The notes below the pieces were generated by a model. That model worked only from the letters and a program-made list of their open reading frames with translations. It was not told the DNA's origin and did no database searches. Below, one piece after another: positions 1 to 9,445 of a DNA stretch of 43,696 bases. This DNA is from DTKY01 sp037440765 (GTDB lineage Bacteria; Acidobacteriota; Terriglobia; Bryobacterales; Bryobacteraceae): contig JBBITL010000036.1 in NCBI GenBank assembly GCA_037440765.1, forward strand, positions 1-43,696, read 5' to 3'. Numbering within the stretch: position 1 is the first letter of the stretch; every line of letters begins with the position of its first letter. The position numbers and the translations under genes are program-made.

Positions 1-265
1 TGTTTTCAACGACTTACGGAAAAAGGCCCTCAAAAAAGCGCAAACATGCGCTAGAGAATCCCCTGGAACCCGCCTGGAAACTCCTGGGGGCCGGCGCGCC
101 CTCGCCCCAAATCTTCGTTCACTCCCCCAGTTCAACACTGTCCCCCCCGCGTGAACAGATGGGTTGCCCTGACGCTTACGGTGCAGAACCTGCGACCGCT
201 GCCCCGGCCGGATCATCAAAGACTTTGTGCAGCAGAAGCCAATTCTCGAAAGGCAAGCAACCATA
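1..265. other. Left-edge intergenic stretch
   Basis: No gene is supported here. The first 54 bases are open in one plus frame and end in TAG at 52-54, so they could be the tail of a gene cut by the window edge, but 17 codons cannot be judged. The bases at 1-35 are A-rich compared with the surrounding GC-rich DNA. The rest is the leader of the gene starting at 266; I see no convincing promoter pair. Confidence 0.3.
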
Positions 266-955
266 ATGACGTTCAAACCGCCGGTGGCTCGGACAGCTCT
301 TCTGCTGCTCGTGATCTCAGCCGGCACTCCGATCTGGGCCGCAGACGCGGAAGGAGAACCCAGGCCGGTCACGCAAACCGAGGTCCTGGCGGACGCTCCG
401 GGATCGGTGGCGCCGGCTCGGGTCGAACCGGTCTCCTACCGGCCGCTGAGTGGCAAGGAGCGCTGGAATCTGTATGTGCGGGATACGTTCTGGAGTCCGG
501 GAGCGTTCTTTCGCGCGGCCGGCCCGGCGCTGGGAGGGCATCTGAGCAATGAGCCACCGGAATGGAGACAGGGAACAGCGGGTTACAGCCGGCGGTTTGC
601 CAACCGCTTCGGGCGGTTCACCTTGCAAAAGAGCTATGAGGCCGCCGGCGCGGCCTTGCTCCAGCATGAGGTGAGATACCGCCGCAGCGACCGTTACGGC
701 TTCCTGCCCCGGGCCTCTCATGCGCTGACGGCCAACTTCGCGACCTACGATGCCAGCGGCCGCAGAGCACCGCACCTTGCCCGTGTAGGGGCCGCGTTCG
801 CGGCGGAGTTCACGGGCAATCTGTGGGTGCCGGCCGGCCATCGGGACACGGCCACGGCCTTGCGTGGAGTAGTCACGCAACTGGGGGTCAGCAGTGCATT
901 CAATCTCGTCCGGGAGTTTGCTCCGGAGTTGAGGCGGATGTTTTTCTGGAAATAG
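266..955 (+). CDS. Exported protein of unknown function
   Basis: A 229-residue protein. The ATG at 266 is preferred over an in-frame codon at 227 because it is followed directly by a normal signal peptide (basic MTFKPPVAR, then a run of L/V/I, then A-x-A near residue 26) and has a GAAAGG stretch upstream. The mature part has few long hydrophobic segments and carries conserved-looking patches: GKERWNLYVRDTFWSP, PPEWRQGTAGYSRRFANRFG and EVRYRRSD. From memory, proteins with this pattern of short aromatic/Gly/Arg blocks recur in acidobacterial genomes as hypothetical exported or outer-membrane-associated proteins; I know of no assigned function. It lies 24 bases before the lipocalin gene on the same strand, so the two are probably co-transcribed. 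Function unknown. Confidence 0.75.
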   Translation: MTFKPPVARTALLLLVISAGTPIWAADAEGEPRPVTQTEVLADAPGSVAPARVEPVSYRPLSGKERWNLYVRDTFWSPGAFFRAAGPALGGHLSNEPPEWRQGTAGYSRRFANRFGRFTLQKSYEAAGAALLQHEVRYRRSDRYGFLPRASHALTANFATYDASGRRAPHLARVGAAFAAEFTGNLWVPAGHRDTATALRGVVTQLGVSSAFNLVREFAPELRRMFFWK

Positions 956-979
956 ACGGACGCACGAAAGGCGAGTATC

Positions 980-1519
980 ATGACGAACCGAATCTCCAGT
1001 CTTCTCCTGATTCTGGGAGCCACCTGGACGGCGGCGCCCGTGGCCGCGGCGAACAAACCGGCGCCGATGCAGGTGGTGCCCTATGTGGACTTGGCCCGTT
1101 ACGCTGGCAAGTGGTACGAGGTGGCGCGTCTGCCAAATCGCTTTCAGCGTGACTGCGCCAGCGATACTTCGGCCACCTACACTCTGCGTCCGGACGGCAA
1201 GATCACGGTGCTCAACCAATGCCGACAGGCGGACGGATTGATGAAATCGGCCCGCGGAACGGCTCGCCTGGCGAGCAGCAAAGAGCCCAACACCAAGCTG
1301 CGGGTCACCTTCTTCTGGCCCTTCTACGGCAACTACTGGATCATCGACCTGGAACCGGACTACCGGTGGGCGGTGGTGGGCGAGCCTGATCGCAAGTACT
1401 TCTGGATCCTTAGCCGGGAACCGCAGTTAGACGAGGCCCTTTACAATCAGATAGTTGAGCGCGCCCGGAGCCAGGGCTATGACCTCAGTCCTCTGCTCCG
1501 CACACCCCACACACGATGA
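980..1519 (+). CDS. blc: Bacterial lipocalin (Blc family)
   Basis: A 179-residue lipocalin, a beta-barrel that binds lipids such as lysophospholipids and fatty acids at the envelope. The first ~24 residues are a signal peptide. The signature GKWYEVARLPN (residues 43-53, with the invariant G-x-W) is clear, as are the later blocks NYWIIDLEPDYRWAVVGEPD and FWILSREP that typify Blc. Cys59 and Cys81 are placed to form a disulfide. E. coli Blc is an outer-membrane lipoprotein; here I see no lipobox Cys after the signal peptide, so this protein is probably soluble in the periplasm. An SD-like AAAGGCGAG precedes the ATG. Length is normal for the family. It follows the exported unknown at 266 and is convergent with the small gene at 1675. 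Confidence 0.93.
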   Translation: MTNRISSLLLILGATWTAAPVAAANKPAPMQVVPYVDLARYAGKWYEVARLPNRFQRDCASDTSATYTLRPDGKITVLNQCRQADGLMKSARGTARLASSKEPNTKLRVTFFWPFYGNYWIIDLEPDYRWAVVGEPDRKYFWILSREPQLDEALYNQIVERARSQGYDLSPLLRTPHTR

Positions 1520-1556
1520 GCTTCCCGGCGCGCTTCGGCCTGTTCCTGACTTTACT

Positions 1557-1571
1557 GCCGGCTTGGCCGGC
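1557..1571. terminator. Hairpin between convergent gene ends
   Basis: GCCGGC-TTG-GCCGGC, a perfect 6-bp stem with a 3-base loop, lies between the lipocalin stop (1519) and the stop of the minus-strand small gene (1675). It has no T tract on either side, so it could be a weak bidirectional terminator or only a GC-rich palindrome. Confidence 0.25.
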
Positions 1572-1674
1572 GGGCGCCTCCGGGACGGTGTCCTGAAGCC
1601 AGTTGAGAGTTGGCGACGGCGGCTCGCGGTCATTCTGCGCCGCCGCCTGCCGCGTCACCTCAGACCACAGCCTC

Positions 1675-1923
1675 TTACGAGAGGCCTTTGGAGAGGAATC
1701 GAATCTTGCCGCGCCCGGCTGTCTCTGCGCAGCCTTCGTCGATCAGCAGAGCGGCGAGGTAGACCGCCGGATTCAGGGTGAGCTTGAGCTTGTCCTTGAT
1801 GAACTCGCCAAGGCTGCCGCGCGTTGGGCCGTCAAAGCTGCCGCCTGCGGGGACCTCCTTGCCGGCGAAGCGCTCCAACACTGCGTGCATGAAGTACTGC
1901 GGGAAGCTTACGGGGCACTTCAT
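1675..1923 (-). CDS. Small protein of unknown function downstream of TamB-Omp85
   Basis: An 82-residue protein starting MKCPVSFPQYFMHAVLERF and ending at TAA (1675-1677). I call it because its composition is that of a real protein (F, Y, K, D, E, L and a hydrophobic NPAVYLAALLIDEG segment), unlike the R/P/S/A-rich shadow frames around it, and because it begins 67 bases after the stop of the large TamB-Omp85 gene on the same strand. The same frame stays open upstream into that gene, but the residues there look like an out-of-frame shadow, so the ATG at 1923 or the one 11 codons later is the likely start. No strong SD is visible. No signal peptide, membrane segment or known motif is seen. Function unknown. 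Confidence 0.55.
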   Translation of the reverse strand: MKCPVSFPQYFMHAVLERFAGKEVPAGGSFDGPTRGSLGEFIKDKLKLTLNPAVYLAALLIDEGCAETAGRGKIRFLSKGLS

Positions 1924-1990
1924 CCCGCCGGGCCAGCCCTTCTGGCCCGGCTCTCGGCCATTAGTGCGGGCAGGCCGAGGCGGAATCCGG

Positions 1991-4900
1991 TCAGAAGGCC
2001 TGGCCGATGCTGAAGAAGAACCTGCCCGGCGCTTCGCCGGGCCGGCGGTCCAGCTTGAGGCCATAATCGGCGCGCAGCAGGAAGTAAGGAGTCCGGATGC
2101 GCAACCCGACGCCTCCCACCTTGCGTGTGTCGCTGAGGCTGAAGTCGCCGGCCCGGGCGTACACGTTGCCCATATCAAGAAAACCCACTCCGTCCAGGAT
2201 GCTGACCAGCGGAAAGCGCGCCTCGCTGTTGAGCAGGAGCAGGGCGTTGCCTCCGGCCGGGTCTCCGAAGAAGTCAACCGGCCCCACGGTGTTCTGCTCG
2301 AAGCCGCGCAGCGTCGTGCCGCCTCCGGTCCGGAACCGTTCGCTGAAGATAAGTTCCTGCCCGCCCAGTCCCTTGGCCAGCCCGACGCGCACCGCACCGG
2401 CGTACGTCCACCGCGAGCGCCTCAGGCCCTTGCCGAAAGGCACTTCGGCGGGCGCCGACAGCGGAACGAACTTGAAATACTGGCCGAAGTAGCGGACGAA
2501 CCGGATGTCGGACCGGAGCGAGGCGGGCGCGACCTCAAAAGCCTGCGAGAGGAACGAGCCCCGGGTTGCGTCCAGCGGATCGTCGCGCGTGTCCCTGGTT
2601 GCCGTGACCGCGAGGGGCGCGATCTTGTACGGCAACAACTGGAACGGGCTGTCGGGGTCCCTGTCAACGACGTGAGTGCGCTCCAGGCGGTATCCGTAGG
2701 AGACGATGAACTTGTTCCTGAAGCGGGCCTCCTGCTGCAACGAGAAACCCGTGCGGTCCGTGTAGAAGGTCTTCTCGATCTCGCGGCGGTGATAGCCGAT
2801 GATGTTGCTTTGCGCCGGAAAGCGCCGCAGGAAAGGCTGGCTGAAGTAGCCGCGGAGTTCGCGTATATCGGAGTCCCAGCGGGTCCGGACGCCGACGTGC
2901 CGGGCCGCGCCGAGCGTGTTGCGGTTGGAGAAGTCGGCGATGGCGCCGGGGCCCCGCTCGGTGTCGTAGAAAGCGCCGTAACGGAACTGGAAGGGCCGCA
3001 CCTCTCTCAGCCTCACCTGCAAGGTCACGGGCTTCTTTCCGGCGGGCAGCAGCACGGGGGCGGGTTCCTCGGGCTTGGGCCGGATCTCGACCAGCGAGTA
3101 GGCTCCCGTCTCGTAGAGGCTCCTCCGTGACCGGTTAGCCTTCTGAAGGTCCAGCACGTCGCCGCTGCGCAGCGCCAGTTGAATGCGGACCAGGTTGTCG
3201 CTCGTGGCGCGGTTGCCCTCGATCTCCACTGCCTGGACAATCTCCTGCCGGCCTTCATCGATCTGGAAGTGCGCTTCCACGGCCGCCTGCCGGTCCGCGC
3301 GGGTGACCGTGTAGTTCACCACGGCGTCGTTGTAGCCCTTCGCCCAGTACAGTTCCTCGATGCGGCCGAGCGACGCCGCCAGCGCCGCGGGGCCGAAGTC
3401 CGCGCCGCTTTCCACGGGCACGGCGGCCTTGAGTTCCGGCTCGCCGACGGCCTGGTTGCCACGGAATTGTATCGCCGCGATCTTGAACCGCTCGCCCTCC
3501 CGCACAGGAATCACGACTCTCCCCGTGCCGCTTCCTGCGTCGAGCTCAGGGCGCGGATCGCCCACCTTCGCATCCAGCCAGCCCTCCTGCCGGTAGTAGC
3601 GCGTCAGGAAACCGGCGACCCGGGCGGGGTCCAGGTATGCTTCATCGCTGAGCCGCTCCCTCCTGACCGCCTCCGCCAACCGCCCGGGCGGGAGTCCGCG
3701 GGCGCCCTCAAACACAAGCGGGACATCGCCGAATCGCGGCCCGGGCCGGATCCTGAAGAGTACCCGTTTTGAGCCTTCCGAGGGCGTGCTGATCTCATGG
3801 CTGATCGCGGCCAGGTAGTGCCTCTCCCTGACCAGATCGGCGCGGATGGCCCGGACCGCGTCCTGAAGGCGCTGAGTGTCGAACAGGCCGTCCCGCCAGA
3901 TGGCTCGAACCCGGTTCCGGACGCCGCCCGGCACTTCCCGGCCTTCGAAAACGAAGTCAACCGCGGGGCCCGCTTCTATGTGGATGGTGAGCGCCACCGA
4001 CGAGCCTTCCCGGCGGCGGTCCACCCGGATGTTCGCCTCCAGGCGGCCGCGGCTTTCGTAGAGCCTGACCAGACGGTCGATGCCGCGCTGAAGCCTGAAG
4101 AAGTCGTAGGCGTCGCCGGGCCTGAGGTCCAGGCTGCCGTTAAGCGTTTCGGCCGGTAACAGCGGGTTGCCCGCGTACTCGATTCCGGTGATCTTCTCTC
4201 CGGCGGCGGGCCGGGCGGGGGCGGTCTCCGGCTGGGCTCCTCCGCCGAACTGCAAGTCGTGGCGGAAGTCGAAGCGATAGGTGTTGTCGCTCTGCCGCGT
4301 GCCCTCGGTCTGGAAGCGGCGGCCGACGCCGTACCGCGCGATGTAGATCTGGTCGCCGCCGTTGACCAGGTTCATGGAGTAGATCAGTTGCAGGCGGCTG
4401 GTCACGTCCTGTCCGACAGTCAGCCGCGCTCCGGGATTGGCCTCGGAGTTGATAAAACTGGGGTCGATGCGCACCTGGGACAGTCCCAGGCTCTGCTGGG
4501 CGCCGCGTGAAAGGAACCCCGCCGCCCGCCCCGCCAGCAGCGATCCGGCCTGCTCCCGCGCCGCCATGAGTCCAGCGCCTTCAAGTTCGTCCATCGTTCT
4601 CCCGGTCAGCAGGACCGAGATGATGTCAGGCTCACTGAGCTGCGGCTCCGCAGTGAAGGCCGCCGAAAACTTCTCCGGCGGGCCGCTGAGCTGAAGCGTG
4701 ATCTCGTAGGGCCGCACCTCGGTCCGCGCCAGGATGTCCAGCTCCGGCTCGATCCGCGTCTGGTTGTTGAAGGTGACCACGCCGCGGTCGACCAGATACG
4801 TTCTCTCGTTGAAGAACAGCTTCCCGCCTTCCTCCAGCGAGGCGCGGCCCGTCAGTCCGGGTCTGTAGACTCCGCCCACCAGCCGCAGGCTGGCATTCAG

Positions 4901-7900
4901 CGTCAGCTTCGCCAGGTTGTTGTCCACCAGGATGGGCCCCTGCGTGTCCAGCCCCAGGTCGAACCGGATCCGGTTCAGGAACGGGTTCCTCTCCTCCAGC
5001 AGCAACGTCCCGCCGCCGGGGCGGAAGTAGTTGAGCGTGTCTCCCCCTGCTTCGAGCGGAGCCAGATACGAACTCTCCAGTACCTGGACTCCGCCCCCAA
5101 GCACCAGGGACTCCTCCTTTGAGCGAACCGTGAGGTTCGCCCTGAGCTGCGACCGCAAGCCCGGCGGAAACTCAAGGTAGGCGCCGTCGGCGAGCAGGTT
5201 GACTCTCACATTCCTGAGCCGGCCCCCGGCGTAGTTGATCACGCCCAGGCCGTTCAGGCTGCCCCCGTTCAGGCTGCCTGTGAACCGCCGTATCTCGACG
5301 CTCTCGGGGCTGATTGCCAGGCTGACGTCCAGATCCTGCGCCTCCAGCCGGGGCGTACGCAGGCTCGCCTGGCCCTTACGCATCTCGAATGATCCGGAAA
5401 ACCGCGGCGCGGTGCGCTGGCCGGCGACGGCGATCTCCACTGTAGTTGCGCCCTGTGCCTTAAGCACGCCGGTGAACAGCGTAAGGAGGCTGGCGTCGAT
5501 GTTCCCCGCGGCCCGGATGTCGAACGGCCGGTCCCCGGCGAGCGGAGCCGAGCCCGCCAGCCGAATGCTGGTGGCCGGTCCGGTCAGGTGGAAGTGGTCC
5601 ACCCGGGCCGTGCCTTCGCTCACCGACAGCGACGATTCGCCGCTCTGCTCAAGCTGGTAGCCGGCCGTACGGACGCGGAGTTGCTGAAACACGGCCCTGG
5701 CCCGCAGGGCCAGCAGGTCCGCGGGCCTCTCCGTTTCGCCCTGAATGATCAGGCTGGCGGCCGCGTCAGCCTGCTCCGGAGCCGCCCGGAAGGACTTCAG
5801 ATCCAGGTTCCTCAGGTTGACCAGGAAACTTGCCGGACCTTGATCGCCCTCCGGCAGGGCGAGCGGCAGGCCCTGGGTGAGCGTGGCGACTGGTGCCCGG
5901 GCCGTCGCCTCAAGCTGGCCCTGGCCCAGCGTGGCGCCCACGCGGTCGGCGATGAGCAGCCCGGCTTCATACCGCGCGGCGACTGCGGCGCCGGTCACCG
6001 GCGCGGCAAGCTGCGGGTGCTCCAGCACCCCGCCTTCCATCCGGAGCCTGACGGCGGGATCGAGCCGCTTCACGCTCCCGCGGACTGCCGCATCCAGGTT
6101 CAGAGTCCCCCTGCCGGAAACACCGCCGGTTTCGGGCAGCAGCGCGAGCATCTCGCCCACGTCAAAGCTGCCGGCGACAAACAGCGGGCCGGTGGCCTTG
6201 GAGTCCTCCAGCGGCAGTTCTCCCCACAGGCTCAGGCGCGAAAGCCCGGCCACGAGCCTGGCGGAGGCGACCTTGAGCGTGTGGCCCAGGTAGGTTGCCT
6301 GTAGCGGGCCTTCGTTGCGCACTTCCACGCCCCTGGCTTTGACCAGCAGATTGCTCACTTCGAGCGTCGCCGCCGCGCCGGCGGGCGCCGCCAGGTCCCC
6401 GCGGCCCTTCACCGAGAGCGTTACGGCGCCCTCCAGACCCTGAATCCCCGTCAGAGAAAGATCCGTTCCGCTGGCCGCCAGATCAAGCTCGGCCGGGTAT
6501 GGGGGCTCCGTCGCCAGGCGAGCCCCGGCCTCCAGGCTGAAGCGGGGAGCGGTCAGCCTCATGTCCGCCTGCCTGTCCGCTATGCGGGCGGCGAGATCCA
6601 GCGCACCCAGCTCCATGCCGCCGATCCTGGCGTCCGTGGCCTTGAGCGCGGCGGCCAGCGATGGGTTGTCAAGCGTGCCCTCCCCGCCGGCCTCCAGGTT
6701 CAGACGGGCGCGTACGGCCGGGATCTCCGGCAGGACCAGATCCGTGATGGCCAGGTCTCCTTCGGCCTTCACCGAGTAACGCCTGCTGTCCAAGTCGAAC
6801 GTTCCCGAGGCTGCGAGCCGGCCGCCATCAGGTCTCTCCAGCCGCAGCCGGGCCAGTTCCAGCCTGCGGCCCGCCAGGCCGGCATCAATGTCCATCTCTC
6901 CGAGAGCTTCTCCATATGCCCTCAGCCCGCCGGCCGAGGCGGTTAGGCGGGCCTTCAGGTCCCGCACCGGGCCGGTGACGCCGGCATCCAGACTGAAATG
7001 GCCCTCTACCGGCGCCTCCAGCCCCAGCCCGGCCAGAAGATCGGGCAGCGAAGCCTGCGCCATGCGGGCATTCAGGTCTGTCTCCGGGCTCTCTCCACCA
7101 AGGGCGACTTCTCCGCTGGCGGTGAGCGTCTGCCCCTGCCAGGTGAGGGCGGCCGTCTCCAGTGTCGCGCGTCCCGGCGTGTATCCGGCGCGCGCGGATA
7201 GGCCCACGGCGCGCAAGCCTGCGATAGCCAGCGCGGGGGCCTCCAGCGCCAGGGATATTTCCGGCTTCTCAACGGAGCCGGCAAGCTGCGCCTCCGCCCG
7301 GAGGGCGCCGTCCAACGCCGTTCCGGCCAGCGAGCCCGGCGTCCTGCCCAGAAAGGACTCCGCGCCGCTCACCACCCGGGCCAGGCTCTCCGCTGTCACT
7401 TCCAGAGCCCCGGCCACGGTCTTGAGCCCCTCGGAGGCGATGCGGCCTGTGAGGCGCACGCCCGCCGACTCCAGACTCTCCAGATGGAGTTCGTACGTTC
7501 CATCGCGGGCTGTTACAGCCAGTGCTCCCGAGACGGGCAGCAGATTCCGCGCCGGCTCCCGGCGGCTGGCGGTAAGATTCAGCCTGGCCTTTCCGCCGGC
7601 TGCCTGGAAACGCACGTCCGGCCAGCGGGCATCGGCGGAGCCGGACAGGCGGGAGGCGGCGGCGGCCGGCAGTTCCAGGTCCCTGGCAATCCTCTCCAGC
7701 TCCAGGCCTGCGACGGTTGCCACAAGCCAGCTCTGCCGGCCTTCCCTCAAACCAACCTCGGCGCGGGCATTCACCGAACCGCCGGCGTAAGCCAGGACGA
7801 GCGATTCGGCCGACACCCTCGGCAGCGCCCGTTCGTAGCGGGCGTCCAGATCCAGGCTGACGCCGCTGACGCGCTTGAACCCCAGACCGCGGCCGGAGAC

Positions 7901-8776
7901 CTGCCCTGTGACGAGCAGTCGCTCCAGTTTGCCTGTCGCTGCTGCTTTCGCCTCCAGTCTCCCGGCCGTGTCCTTCAACCCCGCCAGCGGCGCCAGGCCC
8001 GCCAGATCCAGTCCGGCCCGGACTTCCAGATCCAGGGCAGGGGAGGCGAAGTCCACCACTGTGCCTGACACGCTGACTAGCGAATTCACCGCCACCAGGC
8101 GCAAATGCTCCACCTCAACCGCTCCGGGCCGCAACCCAAGCCGGACGGCGATCTCGTCGACAGGGAGCGCGCGGCCTTCAGAGGCGGCCGTCCCTGGCGA
8201 TTGCGCTCTGAACTCGAGCTGATGCGAGCGCGTCAGCCGGTCCCCTCGAACGTCAAGCGTCCATGCCGGAAGGCTGGCTTCGAGCCTGTTCCCAAGGTCC
8301 GTGAAGTGTAACGAGCCGTTCACAACCCGGGCGCGCTCGAGCACGAAGGCCAGCGGCGCGTTCGGATCGGGCGCGCTCTCCTCCCGCGGCGTCGAGGAAG
8401 CCGGGAGATTCAAGGCTCCGGCCGCGTCGCGGACGATCTGAATTTGGAGGCCGTGGACCTCGGCGTTCTCGACCACCGGCAACCCGCGGAGCAGGGCCGG
8501 AATCGAGAGGCTGGCCGTGGCTGATTGCAGCCGCAGGAAAGCGGGCCTGTCGGCGGCGGCGGTCGAGCGGGCGGAAACCCCTTGTAGCCATACCGACAGC
8601 GTGAGCAGGTTGTAGTCAAACCGCTCCGCCTTGAGCTCGATCCCGCGCCCGCGCAGGTAGGAAGCCGCTGCGGCCAGCACCACGCCTCTCACGGGAGGCG
8701 TGTGCGGGGTGACGGCCAGCAGCGCGGCGGCCACGGCGCATACTGCCGCGATCCGAGCTGGTCTTTTCAATCTCAC
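1991..8776 (-). CDS. TamB-Omp85 (BamA/TamA-like) fusion protein
   Basis: A 2261-residue protein that joins two normally separate partners. Residues ~1-30 are an N-terminal membrane anchor or signal. Residues ~30-1510 are a TamB/AsmA-like chain of repeated beta segments, ending in a typical TamB C-terminal domain (GPPEKFSAAFTAEPQLSEPD, SVLLTGRTMDEL, PGARLTVGQDVTSRLQLIYS). After a short Pro/Ala linker, residues ~1525-1925 form five POTRA-like units, each opening with a strand such as ITGIEYAGNPLLP, IAAIQFRGNQAV or VQAVEIEGNRAT. Residues ~1930-2261 form an Omp85 barrel with the L6 motif LRGFEQNTVGP and a terminal Phe (FFFSIGQAF). Five POTRAs resemble BamA; TamA has three. TamB proteins are linked to lipid transport and OMP assembly across the periplasm; here one chain could run from inner membrane to outer membrane. 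GTG start, 15 bases after the TPR gene. Confidence 0.93.
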   Translation of the reverse strand: MRLKRPARIAAVCAVAAALLAVTPHTPPVRGVVLAAAASYLRGRGIELKAERFDYNLLTLSVWLQGVSARSTAAADRPAFLRLQSATASLSIPALLRGLPVVENAEVHGLQIQIVRDAAGALNLPASSTPREESAPDPNAPLAFVLERARVVNGSLHFTDLGNRLEASLPAWTLDVRGDRLTRSHQLEFRAQSPGTAASEGRALPVDEIAVRLGLRPGAVEVEHLRLVAVNSLVSVSGTVVDFASPALDLEVRAGLDLAGLAPLAGLKDTAGRLEAKAAATGKLERLLVTGQVSGRGLGFKRVSGVSLDLDARYERALPRVSAESLVLAYAGGSVNARAEVGLREGRQSWLVATVAGLELERIARDLELPAAAASRLSGSADARWPDVRFQAAGGKARLNLTASRREPARNLLPVSGALAVTARDGTYELHLESLESAGVRLTGRIASEGLKTVAGALEVTAESLARVVSGAESFLGRTPGSLAGTALDGALRAEAQLAGSVEKPEISLALEAPALAIAGLRAVGLSARAGYTPGRATLETAALTWQGQTLTASGEVALGGESPETDLNARMAQASLPDLLAGLGLEAPVEGHFSLDAGVTGPVRDLKARLTASAGGLRAYGEALGEMDIDAGLAGRRLELARLRLERPDGGRLAASGTFDLDSRRYSVKAEGDLAITDLVLPEIPAVRARLNLEAGGEGTLDNPSLAAALKATDARIGGMELGALDLAARIADRQADMRLTAPRFSLEAGARLATEPPYPAELDLAASGTDLSLTGIQGLEGAVTLSVKGRGDLAAPAGAAATLEVSNLLVKARGVEVRNEGPLQATYLGHTLKVASARLVAGLSRLSLWGELPLEDSKATGPLFVAGSFDVGEMLALLPETGGVSGRGTLNLDAAVRGSVKRLDPAVRLRMEGGVLEHPQLAAPVTGAAVAARYEAGLLIADRVGATLGQGQLEATARAPVATLTQGLPLALPEGDQGPASFLVNLRNLDLKSFRAAPEQADAAASLIIQGETERPADLLALRARAVFQQLRVRTAGYQLEQSGESSLSVSEGTARVDHFHLTGPATSIRLAGSAPLAGDRPFDIRAAGNIDASLLTLFTGVLKAQGATTVEIAVAGQRTAPRFSGSFEMRKGQASLRTPRLEAQDLDVSLAISPESVEIRRFTGSLNGGSLNGLGVINYAGGRLRNVRVNLLADGAYLEFPPGLRSQLRANLTVRSKEESLVLGGGVQVLESSYLAPLEAGGDTLNYFRPGGGTLLLEERNPFLNRIRFDLGLDTQGPILVDNNLAKLTLNASLRLVGGVYRPGLTGRASLEEGGKLFFNERTYLVDRGVVTFNNQTRIEPELDILARTEVRPYEITLQLSGPPEKFSAAFTAEPQLSEPDIISVLLTGRTMDELEGAGLMAAREQAGSLLAGRAAGFLSRGAQQSLGLSQVRIDPSFINSEANPGARLTVGQDVTSRLQLIYSMNLVNGGDQIYIARYGVGRRFQTEGTRQSDNTYRFDFRHDLQFGGGAQPETAPARPAAGEKITGIEYAGNPLLPAETLNGSLDLRPGDAYDFFRLQRGIDRLVRLYESRGRLEANIRVDRRREGSSVALTIHIEAGPAVDFVFEGREVPGGVRNRVRAIWRDGLFDTQRLQDAVRAIRADLVRERHYLAAISHEISTPSEGSKRVLFRIRPGPRFGDVPLVFEGARGLPPGRLAEAVRRERLSDEAYLDPARVAGFLTRYYRQEGWLDAKVGDPRPELDAGSGTGRVVIPVREGERFKIAAIQFRGNQAVGEPELKAAVPVESGADFGPAALAASLGRIEELYWAKGYNDAVVNYTVTRADRQAAVEAHFQIDEGRQEIVQAVEIEGNRATSDNLVRIQLALRSGDVLDLQKANRSRRSLYETGAYSLVEIRPKPEEPAPVLLPAGKKPVTLQVRLREVRPFQFRYGAFYDTERGPGAIADFSNRNTLGAARHVGVRTRWDSDIRELRGYFSQPFLRRFPAQSNIIGYHRREIEKTFYTDRTGFSLQQEARFRNKFIVSYGYRLERTHVVDRDPDSPFQLLPYKIAPLAVTATRDTRDDPLDATRGSFLSQAFEVAPASLRSDIRFVRYFGQYFKFVPLSAPAEVPFGKGLRRSRWTYAGAVRVGLAKGLGGQELIFSERFRTGGGTTLRGFEQNTVGPVDFFGDPAGGNALLLLNSEARFPLVSILDGVGFLDMGNVYARAGDFSLSDTRKVGGVGLRIRTPYFLLRADYGLKLDRRPGEAPGRFFFSIGQAF

Positions 8777-8791
8777 CTTAGGGGAGACCGG

Positions 8792-9421
8792 CTAGCGCAC
8801 GCTCCTTAGCAGGGACTTCACCCTGTCGGCCTCCGGGGCGTCCGGAGCCAGTTTCAGGAACACCTGGAAGACGTTGACCATCCGGTCCGGGCGCCGCATG
8901 TTGCTGTAGGCTATGCCGGCGTGATAGTACGCGTAGGCGTTGCCGGGGTCCAGCCCGATCGCCCGTTCAAGAGCCGTCACCGCGCCGGCGTAGTCCTTCC
9001 TGTGGACGCGCAGCTTGCCCAGCGCGAAATGCGCCTCCGCGCTCTTGTCGTTCTCCTTGAGAGCTTCGTCGATGAGGCCCTGCGCCTCGTCGAACCGTTT
9101 CTGCTCGGTGTAGACCTGCGCCAGGCCCGCCTTGATCTGGTCGCTGCGGGGCGCCTCCTCCGGTGGCTGTTCCCCGGCCAGCCTGAGCTGCTCTGCCGCC
9201 GCGTCGTACTCCTTCAACTCCATGAGCGCCAGGCCCAGGTAGTATCTTCCCGCCACGCTGCCGGGCGATTCCTCCAACGCAGTGCGCAGTTCGGCGGCGG
9301 CTTCGCGGTACTTGCGCGCCTCGTACAGTCCGACGCCCTTCCGCAGATCCGCCCCGGCGGCCAGGCCGGAGAAGACGAACAGGCCTGCCAGCAGGCCGTG
9401 ACTGAGTGTTCTGTGTCGCAT
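8792..9421 (-). CDS. Exported tetratricopeptide (TPR) protein
   Basis: A 209-residue protein with a signal peptide (RTLSHGLLAGLFVFSGLAAGA) followed by about five TPR-like helical pairs: LYEARKYREAAAELRTAL, YYLGLALMELKEYDAAAEQL, AQVYTEQKRFDEAQGLI, HFALGKLRVHRKDYAGAV and AYYHAGIAYSNMRRPDRM. TPRs are protein-binding scaffolds. I prefer the ATG at 9421 because GGAGG (9431-9435) lies 9 bases upstream; the ATG at 9427 would leave only 3 bases. It sits between the SMP-30 gene (25 bases from the chosen start) and the TamB-Omp85 fusion (15 bases), so it is probably co-transcribed with both. A periplasmic TPR partner for an Omp85 machine would parallel BamD, but this is inference from position only. 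Confidence 0.85.
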   Translation of the reverse strand: MRHRTLSHGLLAGLFVFSGLAAGADLRKGVGLYEARKYREAAAELRTALEESPGSVAGRYYLGLALMELKEYDAAAEQLRLAGEQPPEEAPRSDQIKAGLAQVYTEQKRFDEAQGLIDEALKENDKSAEAHFALGKLRVHRKDYAGAVTALERAIGLDPGNAYAYYHAGIAYSNMRRPDRMVNVFQVFLKLAPDAPEADRVKSLLRSVR

Positions 9422-9445
9422 CTGCATGTGCCTCCGGGGCCGGGG

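Noticed and set aside
1..54. Frame open to the left edge, ending in TAG at 52-54
   Set aside because: Only 17 codons are visible and they match nothing I know; it cannot be told from chance.
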